Origin: Gossypium raimondii
Lineage: Eukaryota > Streptophyta > Magnoliopsida > Malvales > Malvaceae
Direction: 5' to 3'
NCBI RefSeq assembly: GCF_025698545.1
Contig: NC_068569.1
Span: forward strand, 7,936,001-8,000,000
DNA length: 64,000 bases
Below, piece after piece: positions 53,130 through 64,000 of this stretch. Made by a program: the position numbers and the translations under genes. Under the pieces are notes generated by a model. The model saw only the letters and a program-made list of their open reading frames with translations, was not told the DNA's origin and did no database searches. How positions within the stretch are numbered: position 1 is the first letter of the stretch; the number at the start of each line of letters is the position of its first letter.

Positions 53130-55939
53130 ACCTTCAATGCAAATAAAAAGATGATCTTAAAAACAACAATGTATATTGAATGAGGCAGAAATTCAAAATT
53201 ATTTGACATCAAAAGTCAATCTGCTCACAAAATAAACTTGATAGTCGATAATATATTAATAAAACATAAAATCTGCATAAACTCGGACGATTATATGAAA
53301 AAGAACAATGTCACAGTTTGTACCTTTAAAAGTAAAAACCTAACCCAAGCCACCAATACACTAAATAAACAAAATCACCAGCAATTATACACAAATTTAG
53401 TTATTTCAATCTAATCGCACCCGGTTCAAAGTAAAACCCTGAAAAACTTGACCCAAAAAAAATTAACGCGATTGTGATTTTCCAAATTAGAGAAGTACGG
53501 ACTTACCTGCATGCGAATCCAATGACGAAAAAGTTGCCTCTAGAATTTTCTTTGTTCTTTCTTGGTTTATTGTTTGGTTAGGTTTTCCATCCAGGCAGTC
53601 TTGATTAGCAAGTTAAACCAATTTGTTTCTCGGACAAAACGAATGAGAAAGAAGGCAGGCACTTGAGGTTTTTGCAGATTTTGGAATGAGGGTTCTCCTG
53701 GGAAGTTTAATCCTTTAAGGAAGTATTCTCACATTCGGAAGACATAAAACACTGAACAAATTTTAATTCTTATAATTGCCACATTAGACAACGATGGCAT
53801 TCAAATTAGGCGTGAGTTTATTTCATGAAAAATAAATTACGGAAATTATTTTTTTACCTATTTGTTTCATAAAATATAATTTGATTAAGTGAAATATTAA
53901 TTAACTTTTTAATTTTGATTTACGCTTTTAAAATATGTAAAAACTATTTATAGTAATTTTATTTTATAAAAATTCATTTGAACCTACTCATTATTATTAA
54001 ACATACCTATTTTATTATTTATATTTATTAATATTATATAATTTATTTTAATAAATTTTAACAATAATATTTTAAATATATTAATTGAATTTTATTTATA
54101 ATAATATTTTCCTAATAAATTATATTAAAATTTATAAATTTTTAATAATAAATATTTTATAGTATCAAATATGAATATTTTAATTATATAAATATAAATA
54201 TTTTTAAATCTTACTTAGCGTTTGTTGTTTAATTATATATTTATGTTGTGTTTGTTTCATTAAAACGATTTTTAAAAATAATTTCAGAAATTTTTACTAT
54301 AAAATGAAAAATATTGTAAGAGAAACATCTGAATACAAAATAAAATCACGTTTTCAAAAAAATTAATTTATTTTTAAAAGTATTTTTATAAAACAAACAT
54401 TGTGATACTCAAATTAATATTTATTAATAAAATGCTTTTATTAATATATTATTTATATGCCTAAAATTGATAATGACGAATTCTATATTAACATATAAAA
54501 AAATTTGAAAATGGCTAACATATAAAATTTGTTTTGTGTATAAATCATATCAAAATAGTATGAAACTTATTATTTTTAATATTAATGTGAAACCAAATGT
54601 AGCGAGATAAATAAAATGTAATGGAAGTTTTAATTTCTTATATAAAATTTATCAAAATATTATATGAAATAAATTTATTTACTTTTAAGTTCAATAAAAT
54701 TAACATTCTAAATAATAAAATAATTAATACAAACTTTAACTTTTGTTAATTAAAATTTTATATATTTAGCAGTATTTTTTATAAAATTAAAATTCTTACT
54801 TGTAATTAAATAATTTTTATTATTAATAAATTAAAATTTTAGTGATCAAAAGTCTATCACATGCTTTTCGGTTTTTTTTTAAATTTTTGAAAAAGAGGTA
54901 TAGCGCTTTTTTATCAAACTGACAAGTCAAAATAAACGTAGATAACTCCCACGTAAATGCTAAATGGTTTAAATATGAGGTCTTGGTATTCTTTTAAAAT
55001 TTAAAATTTAATCTTTATATTTTAATTTTGAGACATGAAGTTTTTGTATTTTTCATTCTGTCCAATTTTTTATTAAAGTTAATGGTGTCAAGGGTGAAAT
55101 AACCTTTTAGTCCTCAAATTTTATTATTCTTTTGTCAATTTGGTCCTTCCCTTTAAAAGTACATCATCTTTTAATTTAAAAATATTTTTCATGTTTTAAA
55201 TAAAACATAATAATTATATTTTAAAATAAAAATTTATGAAAAATTAAAACTCTTTTTATAAAATTTGATTTTAAAAATATAAAAATTTTAAAATTCATTG
55301 TTATTTAAATCAATAAGTAGGTAGGATATCATAGTGGGAGGACGAATCCAATTTATATCACGACGTACCCACAACACTTAGATTCATTATAGGTTCTATC
55401 TCCAACTTAAATTTCTTAAACATCTCCACAAATTTTTGAAATGGTATATTCTTATTAAACTATAAAAGTGGACTGTCAAGGAACTTGGGATTTCTACTAT
55501 TAATAACTTATATATATTTAAGCAAACTTGTTGACCATGACAAAATTTTAATAGGAGTTAAAATATAATTTGTTTCAAAATTTTAAAGATTACACTAAAA
55601 ATTTGTCATCTTGATGATCAATACATAAACTTACTATTGTATTAAAGAGAGCATAATTGCATGTTATTATTTATTGTTATAAAAGATTAACTCAATTTAA
55701 GAGTCATCTAATTTTATTAAGGTTTATTGAGTTTTAGTTATTAAATAAAGTATGTGCTAAATATGTGTAGATACTCTATTAACTAATTTCTAATTGATGA
55801 CGGCCTGATTAGAAATTAGAGTTAATGTGCAAAAATTATATATTAGGGTTATGGTCCGCAAATTACATATACTAGCTTTTCAAACATCTTATCTTTTTTT
55901 TTTAAAGTCACATTCTCTGAATTACTTGTGTGCTAAATT
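53130..55939. other. MOM1-like leader and promoter, then AT-rich intergenic DNA
   Basis: 53130-53700 probably holds leader exon(s) and an intron of the MOM1-like gene: a plausible donor, GCAG/GTAAGT, is seen on the minus strand near 53505, in less AT-rich sequence. From 53750 to 55939 the DNA is very AT-rich and I see no gene. Confidence 0.4.
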
Positions 55940-56485
55940 TAGAGGTGTTCATGGGCCGGGTCGGGCTCAACTAAAAATTTATGCCCATTTAATAGGCCCA
56001 GGCTGGCCCAAAAGATGGGCCTAAAATTTTGCCCAAGCCCGACCAGGATAAAAATGATAAAACCTAGGCCCAACCTGGCCCGCCTGTATTAATTTTTATA
56101 TTATTTTTATATACTTTTAAATATATATATATAATACATCAAAAATACTAAAAACATCAAAATAAATATTTCCCAACAAATTGAAAATAAATTTTAAAAA
56201 ATATGTAGACTTAAATAACATCAAGATAAATGCAACTTAACAAGCAAATGCCTCTAAAATAATAACAAAATTAACAAATACCTTTAAAATAATAACAAAA
56301 TTAACAATAAAATAAGTTTTATATAATATCCAAACAATAACAACAAAATAGTAACAATATAATAGTAAAATGGTAGCAAAATAAGGAGAAAACAACAAGA
56401 AAATAACATTAAAAAAAAAGTAGATTTTTTTTGTCCTTTAGTGAATTCGGGCCAGGCACGGGCAAAAAATGTCTTACCCGAGGCC

Positions 56486-56867
56486 TAGAGGTGCTCATGG
56501 GCCAGGCTGGGCCCAGAAAAAATTTCAGCCCGCACCCGAAATATGGGCCTGAGATTTTGTCCAGGCCCGGCCCGAGAAAAAATTCCTAAGCCCGAGCCCG
56601 GACCGGCTTGGCCCATTTTTTAATAAAACACTAAAAATTTATTTTAAAAATAAAAATATTTTAAAAATATTTTAAAATTAGAAAAATAAAAATATATATT
56701 TATTATATTCGGGCCAGGTCGGGCTCGGGCCAAAAAAGTAGTGCCCGAGGCCCGGCCCATTTTCTAAACGGGCCTCATTTTTTTACCCAATCCCATATTT
56801 CGGGCCTATATTTTTACTCAAACCCTCCCATATTTCAGGCGGGCCACCCGGCCTATGAGCACCTCTA
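56486..56867 (+). mobile_element. 382-bp hAT-type MITE nested in a related hAT-type element
   Basis: The terminal inverted repeats are TAGAGGTGCTCATGGGC on the left and the complement of TAGAGGTGCTCATAGGC on the right. The element is flanked by a perfect 8-bp duplication CCGAGGCC (56478-56485 and 56868-56875). Eight-base duplications and short TAG...CTA-type ends are the hallmark of the hAT superfamily. There is no coding sequence, so it would depend on a transposase from elsewhere. Confidence 0.88.
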
Positions 56868-56993
56868 CCGAGGCCAGACCCGTTTTTTAAACGGGCCTTA
56901 TTTTTTGTCCAAGCCCATTTTTCGGGCTTATATTTTTGCCCAAACCCTTCCACATTTTGGGTGGGCCTTCGGGCCGGGCCAGGTGGCCCAACC

Positions 56994-59767
56994 TGTAATG
57001 ACCCAAAATTCACGGGCATTAAAAAAGTACATTATCGGGCCTCCGTCTTAACGAAATGGGTTTGTAAATAATTATTAGAAATATTTACGAGTCTAGTATG
57101 TTTAATTTGGTTTTAATTAAGTGAATTTAGCTTAATTAAGATAAAATAGGAAGAAGGACTTGATTGAATAAAGGATAAAAGTTGAATTATAGATTAAAAG
57201 AAAATATAAAGGACCAAAATGAAAAATATGTCATTAAGTAATTGTTGAGGCGGCAAAACAATGAGAAAAATCTAAAGATTTTAATGATTTAAGTTATTAT
57301 TAATTAATATTAGAATATAATAGTATAAATTATTATTTAACTGATTGATATTATCTTATTAAATTAATGAAATATGTATAAATTAAAACTAAATGTATGA
57401 TAATAAAATATACATGTGTAATAAAAATAAGCATACATGGATTTAAATTACTTATTATTTAAGTAAACATATATTTATTATTTATTATTAAGTAAAATAT
57501 ATTTATTAATTAAATAATTATATTATAAGATTTTATGTGATAAATAAATTAAAACATGACAAATGTATGATGATGGTATAGTACATGTGTAAATATAAGT
57601 AATATTACACTTGTAATAAATATATTGATTTTTAAATAGATATTTACTAAGTTATTATATTATTATTAAACAAATAAAGCATAAAAACAAAAGCAAATAA
57701 AACAAAGAAGGAAACCAAAACAGAATAGGCAATTCGAAAGTACCAGGGAAAAGAAGAAAAGAAAGAAAAAGGAAAAACTAGAGTTTGGAAGGTTTAAGCT
57801 TTAATTGGTAAGTCAATTAATTCCTTTTTACTTAAATTTGATGTTTTAGAAGATTTAGAACAAAGTTTTGTTGAAATTAAGTTGAGGTTTTGGAAGTTTT
57901 TAGGTTTTTGAACATAGTTCATGTTGAACAAAATAATGAATTTGGGGTTTAATTGAATAAATTTTAAGTTATAATTGATTAAAGGATCAAATTGTAAACT
58001 AGGCTATAAGTTTTGTGTTGTAGGGATTAAATTGAAAGAAGTTTTAAATTAGGGTTTTATTATGAACATTAGATAGTTAAGTATAATATGGAAGGAAATT
58101 GAATAGAAATAAAGTATGAATTGAGTTAGAAAAGTAAATGAGTTAATTATGATTAAATTGGAATTAGGGTATAAATTGGATAAAATTCAATTATTATTAA
58201 TTAGTGTTGTATTAATAATGAAAAATTATTATTATTTTTGTAGCTAACAAAGAACCCTAGGCATCGGCACACAAAGGAAATGAGAAGGCTATCGAGGATT
58301 AAAACAAGAAATTCAAGGTTTGTATTACTATAATTTAAACTACTATTTATTAAATGTTATATTTAAATTTATGTGTATGGTAAGTAAAATTTTAAGGTAA
58401 GTATCAATATTAAAATGAATGAAATTGAGATGAAGTATGATTATGTATGAATATTAATAGTGTATTGTTGGAAAGTGGAAAATTATATCGAACTAAATTG
58501 TACATTGAAAGTGAAATTGAAATTGAGAAAGTGATTTGAATACCCTATTAACTAATCGGGCTTATTCGGATATAATTGGCATGCCATGGGATTGGAAGAG
58601 TACGGTAATTTATCGGCTTTGCCGATCAGGCACTATATGTATTGTATTAGGCACTACGTGTGTCGTTTCAGGCACTTTATGTGTTGTATACTGCTTCTGA
58701 TATGTTGATCAGGTACTAAGTACGTTTTATTCACAATGTGCCGTATTGGTGTGTTTGGTTGGAATCCATGTATCCGCTAATGTCCGAGTTTGTTAATAGG
58801 GTAAATAATCGAAATGTGAGAATTGAATAAATTTGATTGATCGTACGACTAAAAGTATAAGAAAGAAATTGTTAGTCGAATTGTGAGATTTGAAAACATG
58901 AACCTAAGGTTCATGAATTGATCAAATTCAAGTTATTAATATATGATATTGTTGATGAATTATTATATATGAAATATGAAACTGAATGTAAATTAGTTAT
59001 TCTGAGTTATAAAATTTACATGTTTAATGTTATATGATTAATTTTTATAAGTCATTAAAGTTATATAGTTTGAATTATGGTAATACCACTAAGTATGAAA
59101 TACTCAGCGTACGGTTGTTTCCGTGCGCAAGTCAGTAGAAATCAAAGGTCCCGGTTCAGCATCCAGATTAATCCCGACTTCAGAGACAATTTGGTGATGT
59201 AATCTTTCTTTTGGTAAAAGTGGCATGTACTTAGGTATTGTATAAATTATGTACTTAAGTCTTGTAACTTTAGTTGTAAAATGATGTCTAATATGGATTA
59301 TAAGTATGAAATGAAATAATATGGCATATTTGGTAAATGTGACATGAAGCTAAAATGGAAATGAACGAAATTATTAGTTCAATTAAAATATATTTATGAA
59401 TGATCAAGTAGATAAATTGTTAAATTAATGTTGTAGGCATAATTAGGCATGTTTGAGTGTGGAAATGTATAGGTTGTTATATTTGTTGCAAATTGGTTGT
59501 GGTCTGAAATTGCAGGGAATGTTAGATAATTATAAAAGGGTTATATTGAGTTTTTTTTTTTATTTTAAAAATTTCAGAGTACTCGAACAAGTCCAGATTC
59601 ACTTCTAATATGTAATATGGGCCTCGAAGGTCTATGAAAGGGACTAAATCAATAAATTATAATATGTATGTTATTTATTTGTGAATTTAATCGTAAGTTA
59701 TCCGATATGTTCGGTAATGCCTCGTAACCCTGTTCCAGCAACGGTATGGGGGTTAAGGGATGTTACA
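56994..59767 (+). mobile_element. 2774-bp solo LTR of a gypsy-like retrotransposon
   Basis: The element begins TGTAATGACCC and ends GGGATGTTACA. It is flanked by a perfect 5-bp duplication CAACC (56989-56993 and 59768-59772). No internal retrotransposon sequence is present. A stretch near 59485-59575 resembles 4480-4560 in the first LTR cluster, showing that the two belong to related families. Three short near-repeats around AGGCACTATATGTGTTGTA lie at about 58628-58690. Relatively few mutations in the ends suggest a fairly recent insertion. Confidence 0.85.
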
Positions 59768-59785
59768 CAACCTATGATCAGGTAT

Positions 59786-61632
59786 GCTTCTACATTTAAT
59801 TTTATTATTAATGGTTTGACATGATAGATCTTAGTTTATAATTTATTAAGTTTTATATCAAATTTTATTTTACGATTGTAACAATAACGTCGTTGATTAA
59901 TAAACTATAATAATCTAAAACCTAAATTTTCAAAACATCTTACTTACTTGATAATTTTTTTGAGAGTACTCTATATTAAATGCTTATTTTATGAGCATAC
60001 AATTTGTTTTATATATGGTAAATTACACTTTTAAACACTCGATTATTAGTAAATATTTTTTTAGTCACTGATCATTAAATAGTTGGCATAAATATAACAT
60101 GATAATTTTAAAATTAGCATAATAATAATTTTACGTCTAAACACGTATACATTTGTGTCAATTTAGTCTTAATTCTAAAAATTTAACCCCAATATTTACA
60201 CATAGTGTAAACTATTTTTTATTTTATTTTTCCTGTAACTTTTTCACCTAAAATTTTTAAAAATAAATTTATCTACTAAATTTAATCAGATATACACAAA
60301 AATAGAAACACCAAAAATCTAATATAATAATTTTCCTATTTTCTCATTCTTTAAAATTAACCCTTAATGTCATAAAAAAGTTTAACACTGCAAAAGAAAA
60401 AAAAGAAGACAAACTTACATAATGTGTAAATGTAGAGAATTAATTGTTTTGGAATCAATATTAAATTGGCGCATTATGTAACTATTGAGGTTAAAGTAAT
60501 TATTATGTTAATCTTGAAAGTTGTTAAAGTTATATACTCGTTAGTACTTTAAAGATATATAAAAAAATATAGAATATTTGAATAAAAACATGGAATAATT
60601 AAATCATCATTTTACAATAAATGAGATTACATTTTACATTTTACCACGTCTCCATTACTTTCCCGTAAAACCCAAAATCTAAGGAAAAGCAATTATTTTT
60701 GCAAGAAAAAGCAAAAGAATATACGAGTCTGAAAAACCAATGAAAATGGTGCTCAAATTAATCTCAAAATTGGCTTCATATTTCAAGATGTTACCTCAAC
60801 CATTTAAGAGAAAAGACCATCAATTGTTTGTTTGAGTTTTATAATTTCTTTCAATTGTTTTTGGAATAAAATTTAACTTGTATACTTTTGTTGTTTATTG
60901 CAATATAGGTATCATAATAAAATATATATTGATGATTTAGGTATTATATTGGATATTTTCAAAGTACAATATTAAATCGGATATCTTATGAAAGTACATG
61001 TACCATAATAAAAACATATATTGATAATTTAAATGCCACATTAGATACAAATATCACATTAAATATTTTATGAAAATACAAACACCAAATTTGATATTAT
61101 CCCAATAATATATACTTAAAAAGCTGTTGTAACTTTAAAAAAAAAATTTCTAAGATATTTTGAACATGTTTTAGAAACTGGTCAAACCCTTTGTATACTT
61201 TTGAGTCAAAATATTGAAGATGAGGAATTAACTGCAGGTCGGTGAAAATAATGATCTACCTAAAAAGCAAAGCGGCTGAGCTTTTTCCTAAAGAAAAACA
61301 AATTTGGATGGATGATCAATGAATGACAAGAAGAAAAGTTCCAAAATTTGTTATTGAATCATATTTTTCAATGAACATCCAGTTGGCCACTAGTTCTTAG
61401 GCCGGCAGTTGATTCTGATTCCAAATTTGGTCACTGGGTTTTTCTTTTTAAGTTTGGTTTTTTGTAAAACCATTGATTTTGACAACACCCCACGCGATAA
61501 AATAAAGTAACTATTCCTTCATCACCATTGTTTTTTGCTTCAATCATTTGAAGTGTCTTTTTTCGAGTATATTGAGGTTAGGTCTGGTTTTCCTTGTTGC
61601 TTTGAAATGTCACATATTTTTTACCCGCAAGA
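59786..61632. other. AT-rich intergenic DNA and LYK4 promoter
   Basis: No gene is seen. Around 60900-61100 there are imperfect direct repeats of a phrase containing ATAATAAAAYATATATTGAT. The last few hundred bases, less AT-rich, should include the promoter and leader of the LysM receptor gene. Confidence 0.45.
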
Positions 61633-63495
61633 ATGATTTATGCCTTGTTTCTCATCTGGGTTGCTGTCAGTTCAAGCTCTGCTCAACAGTTTTATGACCC
61701 ATCTGGTTGTTCTTCCGATACCAGTAATCAAGGTTCAAGGTACACCTGCGATTCTGCCCAACAGCCATGCAGAACATTCTTAGTTTACAGAGCCAACCAA
61801 CATTTCGGACACCAGAACCTGCTGAATATCTCTGCCTTGTTTCAGGTCGAATCTGACGAGTTGCTAGACTTGAACAACATAGCTTCACCTTTAGAAACTC
61901 TGAAACGAGGTAGAGAAGTTCTTGTCCCTATAAACTGTTCGTGTTCTGGAGAATACTTTCAGGCTAGTTTAAGCTACAGAGTCTCTGAAAGAACATCATT
62001 TCCAGAGATTGCTTGTGGAGTGTTCGAAGGGTTATTGAAATCCTTAACGCTGCTCCAGGAAAACCCATCTCAAGGGACTGATGTTGAGACTGGTGTTAAG
62101 CTTGATGTTCCTTTGAGATGTGCCTGTCCTGGTGGTTTTGCTCGTTTTAATGGAGTGAAATATCTTGTAACATACCCTATCCTGGAAGGAGATGGAATAA
62201 CCCCATTAAGCATGAAGTTTAGCATCGCTCCTGAAGATTTATTGGCGGCTAACCATTTGGAACCCAAGTCGACTGTTTATCCCAACACAACTGTTTTAGT
62301 TCCTTTGAAATCAGATCCTGTAATAAACCTCAACGTACCAGATTCTCCACCTCCAACTCCAGGTTTTCTTCCCACCATCACAGTTGAAAAAACAAAGAAT
62401 ACAAAATTGAGGAAATTGTATATTGCAGGATCAGTTGTTGGGTTTTTCCTGATTGTTGTAGCATTGCTTGCTTGTGGGTTTTATGTGAAGGCCGTAAAGA
62501 AATGGAAGGGAGAGAGACTACAGTCTTTTACAGATAGAAACTCTGTACTCTCTTGCTCAACAGCCCGAAGCTCTCCTCGATCCGGACAAACTGGTAGAAG
62601 CTCTACAAATTCTTGTTTATCACCTGATCTTCTAGCCGGGATTAAATTTTCTTTGTACAACTATGGCATAGAAGATATAAAAAGAGCTACAAATGACTTC
62701 AATGAAGATACCAATAAGATTGGAGAGCAAGTCTACAAGGGATTGATTGACAATGAAAGTGTAATGATCAAGCAGATGAGATTTGAAGACACCCGCCAGG
62801 TTATAGATATGCATTCTAAGATAAATCACGTTAATATTGTGAGCCTCCATGGTGTTTGTTATGGTGAAAATGACTTTGCCTGGTCATATCTGATTTTTGA
62901 ACTCCCTACCAATGGCTGCTTAAAGAACTGTTTGTCGAATCAGGCTAATCGTCTCAGCTGGCATCGAAGGACTCAAATAGCTTTTGATGTAGCAACCATT
63001 TTGCATTACTTACATTATTGTATTTTCCCTTCGTACGCTCATATGAGTGTAAATAGCAGGAATATTTACGTGACATCGAAATGGAGGGCAAAGCTAGCAA
63101 ATATCGGATCGACTCTTGCTATCAGCGCATCGACAATGAATGACAAGGTTTTTACTGTCAATGGGTTGGTTGCACCACAGAATCCCATGAATGAAGCGGC
63201 ATCAGTGAAAGTGGATGTTTTTGCATTTGGGGTTGTTTTGCTTGAGCTCATCTCAGGGAAAGAGGCCGCTCAAGGAACTTTCCTTAAAGATTCAATTCGA
63301 TTTTTGGGAGGGGGAGCCAATGAAGGAGGTTGTTTTGAGCAATTGAGGAGTTTCATCGATCCATGTCTGAAAAATGAATATCTGATAGCTGAAGCTTTAT
63401 GTTTAGCAATTTTAGCCAAGGCTTGCATAGAGGATGACCCTCTCAGAAGGCCATCCATGGATGATATCCTCAAAGTTCTTGGAAGAATGGTGTAA
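61633..63495 (+). CDS. LYK4: LysM domain receptor-like kinase 4 (LYK4/LYK5 type), pseudokinase
   Basis: LYK4/LYK5 proteins bind chitin oligomers at the plasma membrane and signal with the kinase-active CERK1. This is a single uninterrupted exon of 620 aa, close to the roughly 610-660 aa of the family. Residues 1-17 are a signal peptide. The ectodomain has the paired cysteines CSC (102-104) and CAC (163-165) that separate three LysM modules; a proline-rich stem ends near 250. The membrane span is about 262-284. The kinase-like domain (about 350-615) lacks the glycine loop (KIGEQVYKG), keeps a Lys at 380 (VMIKQ), and has HMS in place of HRD (470-472) and NIG in place of DFG. It should therefore be catalytically dead, as known for this clade. 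The start ATG gives a good signal peptide. LYK4 and LYK5 cannot be separated with certainty from sequence alone. Confidence 0.92.
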   Translation: MIYALFLIWVAVSSSSAQQFYDPSGCSSDTSNQGSRYTCDSAQQPCRTFLVYRANQHFGHQNLLNISALFQVESDELLDLNNIASPLETLKRGREVLVPINCSCSGEYFQASLSYRVSERTSFPEIACGVFEGLLKSLTLLQENPSQGTDVETGVKLDVPLRCACPGGFARFNGVKYLVTYPILEGDGITPLSMKFSIAPEDLLAANHLEPKSTVYPNTTVLVPLKSDPVINLNVPDSPPPTPGFLPTITVEKTKNTKLRKLYIAGSVVGFFLIVVALLACGFYVKAVKKWKGERLQSFTDRNSVLSCSTARSSPRSGQTGRSSTNSCLSPDLLAGIKFSLYNYGIEDIKRATNDFNEDTNKIGEQVYKGLIDNESVMIKQMRFEDTRQVIDMHSKINHVNIVSLHGVCYGENDFAWSYLIFELPTNGCLKNCLSNQANRLSWHRRTQIAFDVATILHYLHYCIFPSYAHMSVNSRNIYVTSKWRAKLANIGSTLAISASTMNDKVFTVNGLVAPQNPMNEAASVKVDVFAFGVVLLELISGKEAAQGTFLKDSIRFLGGGANEGGCFEQLRSFIDPCLKNEYLIAEALCLAILAKACIEDDPLRRPSMDDILKVLGRMV

Positions 63496-63950
63496 TAATT
63501 TGTAAGCAAATATGGTAGAAAACATCAGAAATATTATATTTTCTACCAGGAATTTAATTTTGACTAGTCTTCTTGATGGTAGCTTGTATATGGGATAATT
63601 AAAAATTTCCCCCAGAAAGCTTAATTGGCGAATGAATTCCTGAAATGTTGAGCATCTTTCTATTTTAGCTAAGATTCTTTTATTACATTTACATCTAGAA
63701 ATCTTATATATATACATGTATATGTATTCCTAAAATTATTTCAACATTTTGTACTTTTGAACTTGGTTACTGTCCTCAGCAGGAAGCATATATCTTGTAG
63801 ATGTAGAGTCATGGAAGAAGAATTATCGTGAACATACAATTACGGTAAATTATTATTAATGACCTTGCAAGTTACAATAAGAAGAAATACAGAAAACAAT
63901 AAATAAAGAAGAAATAAAAATCTTTTAAAAAAAGAGTTGGGAAACTCAGA
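63496..63950. other. 3' flank of the LysM receptor gene
   Basis: The first part should be the 3' untranslated region of the LysM receptor. No gene or repeat is seen. Confidence 0.45.
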
Positions 63951-64000
63951 TTATTTACCCCTAAACATATAATCTGCATAGTTCCTCAAATCCTCAAACC
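63951..64000 (-). CDS. Possible C-terminal end of a gene continuing beyond the window
   Basis: On the minus strand the last 50 bases read FEDLRNYADYMFRGK and then a stop (TTA at 63951-63953 on the plus strand). The other two minus frames are broken by stops. The segment is too short to identify, and sixteen open codons are weak evidence. Confidence 0.25.
   Translation of the reverse strand, partial: FEDLRNYADYMFRGK

Larger units (their letters stand above)
55940..59785 (+). mobile_element. Non-autonomous hAT-type element, split by two later insertions
   Basis: The left end reads TAGAGGTGTTCATGGGCCGG at 55940. The interior (56110-56400) matches the related copy at about 11390-11680. GC-rich GGCCC/GGGCC tails flank the interior. 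The element is interrupted by a second hAT-type copy (56486-56867) and by a solo LTR (56994-59767). Its right end after the LTR, near 59773-59785, is only a poor match to the expected complement of the left end, and I could not find its own 8-bp duplication. The right boundary is therefore approximate. Confidence 0.6.

Overview
This window looks like nuclear DNA from a dicot plant, most likely a cotton (Gossypium) or close Malvaceae relative. That is inferred from the intron-rich plant genes, AT-rich intergenic DNA and the style of the LTR retrotransposon ends (TGTAACACC...GGTGTTACA); it was not checked against a database. I could assemble five complete protein-coding genes, one probable small gene, and possibly the last codons of a further gene at the right edge.

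Layout, left to right. 1-6781: a fold-back element, then a solo LTR interrupted by a 2.76 kb inverted-repeat LTR derivative with a perfect 5-bp target duplication. 8208-11058 (minus): MTR3, a core subunit of the RNA exosome, 7 exons, 256 aa. 11.3-12.3 kb: a degenerate hAT-type element and a fold-back MITE. 13237-13514 (minus): a probable two-exon proline/cysteine-rich microprotein. 14088-17862 (minus): NCRK, a cysteine-rich receptor-like kinase, 9 exons, 637 aa. 21071-25023 (minus): a RING-vWA E3 ubiquitin ligase of the WAV3 family, 2 exons, 728 aa. 25.0-36.3 kb: gene-poor DNA with a fold-back MITE, a decayed LINE reverse transcriptase (FADD motif still readable) and a 45-bp fragment of 5S rRNA. 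36360-53129 (minus): a MOM1-like silencing protein with 19 coding exons and 2716 codons. 53.1-61.6 kb: AT-rich DNA with a nest of two hAT-type elements and a 2.77 kb solo LTR. 61633-63495 (plus): an intronless LYK4-type LysM receptor pseudokinase.

Reading frames were joined by choosing GT...AG introns that keep phase. For MTR3, NCRK, the RING gene and the MOM1-like gene all exon lengths sum to an exact multiple of three, which supports the models. The genes are ordinary unlinked plant genes, not a pathway cluster: RNA decay (MTR3), signalling (NCRK, LYK4), ubiquitination (WAV3 family) and transcriptional silencing (MOM1).

The most unusual content is (a) the fold-back LTR derivative, whose 1.07 kb near-identical inverted arms flank an array of small hairpins, and (b) the MOM1-like protein, which carries three unrelated internal repeat arrays.
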